Shown here piece after piece: positions 62,543 to 64,000 of a stretch of 64,000 nucleotides of DNA (the stretch's first letter is position 1; every line of letters begins with the position of its first letter). The notes beneath the pieces were generated by a model, which had not been told where the DNA came from, ran no database searches, and worked only from the letters and a program-made list of their open reading frames with translations. The DNA is from Mesorhizobium australicum. Lineage in GTDB: Bacteria; Pseudomonadota; Alphaproteobacteria; Rhizobiales; Rhizobiaceae. The stretch spans positions 2,232,001 through 2,296,000 of the forward strand of contig NZ_FXBL01000004.1 of NCBI RefSeq assembly GCF_900177325.1. Direction: 5' to 3'. The position numbers were made by a program, and so were the translations under genes.

Positions 62543-64000
62543 TGGCAAAGGCAGCGGCCGCGAAAGAGGCGGCGGGGGAGGGGAACTGGTTCGGGGCCGT
62601 GCCGGCGCGGCTCGTGCCGCTCGACGCGGGGGCGGCGAAGGCCGAACTTGCCGACCTGATCTCGAATGCCGACGAGGTGGGGCTGGACGGTCTCGTGGCC
62701 GATCTCTCGCGCGGTGGCGCGACAGTGGATTTCCTCGCGGCGGCGCTCGACCTCTCGCCTTTCCTGCGCGACAGCATGCGCCGCGCGCCGCAGATACTCG
62801 ACCATCTGCGCGCTGTGCCTGCGCCCAAGCGGATCGACGCGATCCTGAAAGAGGTGGAAGCCCTCGGCCGCGCGCCGGAGATTTCCGAGGCAAGGCTGAT
62901 GGCCGAGCTCAGGCGGATGAAGACGGAAGCGCATGCGCTGATCGCGCTGTGCGACCTCGCGCGCGTGTTCGACGCCGAGACCACCGTCCGCAGGCTGAGC
63001 CGGCTTGCCGATGCGGCGATCGGCGCGGCGGTCTCGTTCCTGCTGCGCGACGCCCACAACCAGGGCAAGATCGCCCTGCGGGATCCGTCCGACCCGTCGA
63101 AGGAGTCCGGCTGGATCCTGCTTGCGATGGGCAAGCTCGGCGCGCATGAGCTCAACTTCTCCTCCGACATCGACCTGATCTCGTTCTTCGACCCGGAAGC
63201 GCGGGCGATCACCGATCCCTACGAGGCGAACGAACTGTTCGCGCGTCTGACGCGGCGGCTGGTGCGTATCCTCCAGGATCGCACCGAGGACGGCTATGTC
63301 TTCCGGACCGACCTGCGGCTCCGGCCGGACCCCGGCTCGACGCCGCTGGCGATCCCGGTCAGCGCGGCGCTGCACTATTACGAAAGCCGCGGCCAGAACT
63401 GGGAGCGCGCGGCGATGATCAAGGCGCGGCCGGTGGCCGGCGACATCGAGGCGGGCAGCGCCTTCCTTGCCGAGCTGAAGCCCTATGTCTGGCGCAAATA
63501 CATGGATTTCGCCGCGATCGCCGATGTCCATTCGATCAAGCGGCAGATTCATGCCCACAAGGGCCATGGCGACATCGCGGTGAAGGGTCACAACGTCAAG
63601 CTGGGGCGCGGCGGCATCCGCGAGATCGAGTTCTTCGTCCAGACGCAGCAACTGATCGCCGGCGGCCGTTTCCAGGAACTGCGCGGCCGCGAGACGGTGG
63701 CAATGCTGGGCGAGCTCGCGAACCGCGGCTGGATCTCGCCCGAGGCGCGCGACGCGCTCGCCAAGCAGTACTGGTTCCTGCGCGACGTCGAGCATGCGAT
63801 CCAGATGGTGGCAGACGAGCAGACGCATCTGCTGCCGGAGGATGACGAGGGCCTGGAGCGCATCGCGCACATGCGCGGCTACAAGGATGCGGCGTCGTTC
63901 TCCGCCGATTTCCGCACTTCGCTGCAGGTGGTGGAGAGCCACTACGCGGCGCTGTTCGAATCTGCCCCGCAGCTTTCGACGGACGTGGGCAATCTTGTCT
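62539..64000 (+). CDS. glnE: glutamine synthetase adenylyltransferase/deadenylase GlnE, 3'-truncated by window
   Basis: The frame is open from ATG 62539 (or 62542) to the window end, giving the first 487 residues of a protein that is normally about 950-1000. The N-terminal nucleotidyltransferase catalytic motif is MGKLGAHELNFSSDIDLISFF near residue 200. The conserved DGYVFRTDLRLRPDPGSTPLA, YYESRGQNWERAAMIKARP and KLGRGGIREIEFFVQTQQL follow. This half carries the deadenylylating activity; the adenylylating half lies beyond the window. It adjusts glutamine synthetase activity in response to PII proteins. Confidence 0.96.
   Translation, partial: MMAKAAAAKEAAGEGNWFGAVPARLVPLDAGAAKAELADLISNADEVGLDGLVADLSRGGATVDFLAAALDLSPFLRDSMRRAPQILDHLRAVPAPKRIDAILKEVEALGRAPEISEARLMAELRRMKTEAHALIALCDLARVFDAETTVRRLSRLADAAIGAAVSFLLRDAHNQGKIALRDPSDPSKESGWILLAMGKLGAHELNFSSDIDLISFFDPEARAITDPYEANELFARLTRRLVRILQDRTEDGYVFRTDLRLRPDPGSTPLAIPVSAALHYYESRGQNWERAAMIKARPVAGDIEAGSAFLAELKPYVWRKYMDFAAIADVHSIKRQIHAHKGHGDIAVKGHNVKLGRGGIREIEFFVQTQQLIAGGRFQELRGRETVAMLGELANRGWISPEARDALAKQYWFLRDVEHAIQMVADEQTHLLPEDDEGLERIAHMRGYKDAASFSADFRTSLQVVESHYAALFESAPQLSTDVGNLV

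Overview
The window is high-GC DNA from an alphaproteobacterium, most likely Hyphomicrobiales (Rhizobiales) and near Phyllobacteriaceae such as Mesorhizobium. This is inferred from gene content: a complete alphaproteobacterial gene transfer agent (GTA) cluster, a cycHJKL-type cytochrome c maturation operon, a FeuN/FeuP/FeuQ-like module, a DivJ/PleC-type kinase with a CtrA box upstream, and a degP - two-component - glnE order. No rRNA and no intact tRNA was found.

Layout. (1) 1-about 18,100: the tail half and right end of an integrated siphophage-like prophage, entered in mid-gene. The order is tail tube, tail assembly chaperone with a probable programmed -1 frameshift, 638-aa tape measure, DUF2460, DUF2163, NlpC/P60 peptidase, 1307-aa baseplate hub, two tail-tip or fibre proteins, a Dam methylase, an SRAP protein and small cargo genes. 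An IS1595-type transposase between two small genes follows. The segment ends with a degenerate tRNA-like sequence. No integrase or head gene is visible, so the left part lies outside the window. (2) 18,180-28,400: chromosome. It carries a DnaA-domain-IV-like regulator, a DUF6456 protein, SufE, a DivJ/PleC-type kinase, peptidoglycan-binding, DUF1491 and DUF2336 proteins, DUF1214/DUF1254 proteins and a class A PBP. (3) 28,736-33,389: a leftward operon of FMN reductase, LLM flavin monooxygenase and an ABC importer, probably for an organosulfur or similar scavenged compound. (4) 33,657-35,565: a secreted beta-helix protein, CspA with a terminator, and a small basic protein. (5) 35,740-51,201: the GTA cluster in RcGTA-like order (terminase, portal, DUF6107, protease, capsid, connectors, tail tube, chaperones, 188-aa tape measure, DUF2460, DUF2163, peptidase, 1293-aa hub) followed by a holin-like gene. 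(6) 51,259-64,000: feuN/feuP/feuQ-like genes, a lipoprotein, ccmI-ccmE-ccmF-ccmH, degP, a second two-component pair and the start of glnE.

Three things stand out. Four junctions of the otherwise compact GTA cluster carry inverted pairs of tandem 7-bp (GGCAGTA) or 8-bp arrays, and a fifth carries a 34-bp-arm inverted repeat. The prophage and the GTA encode paralogous distal-tail modules in the same order, but with tape measures of very different length. A 34-bp palindrome-plus-promoter block occurs twice, in inverted orientation, at the right end of the accessory segment, and a related 14-bp site sits at the presumed GTA promoter.
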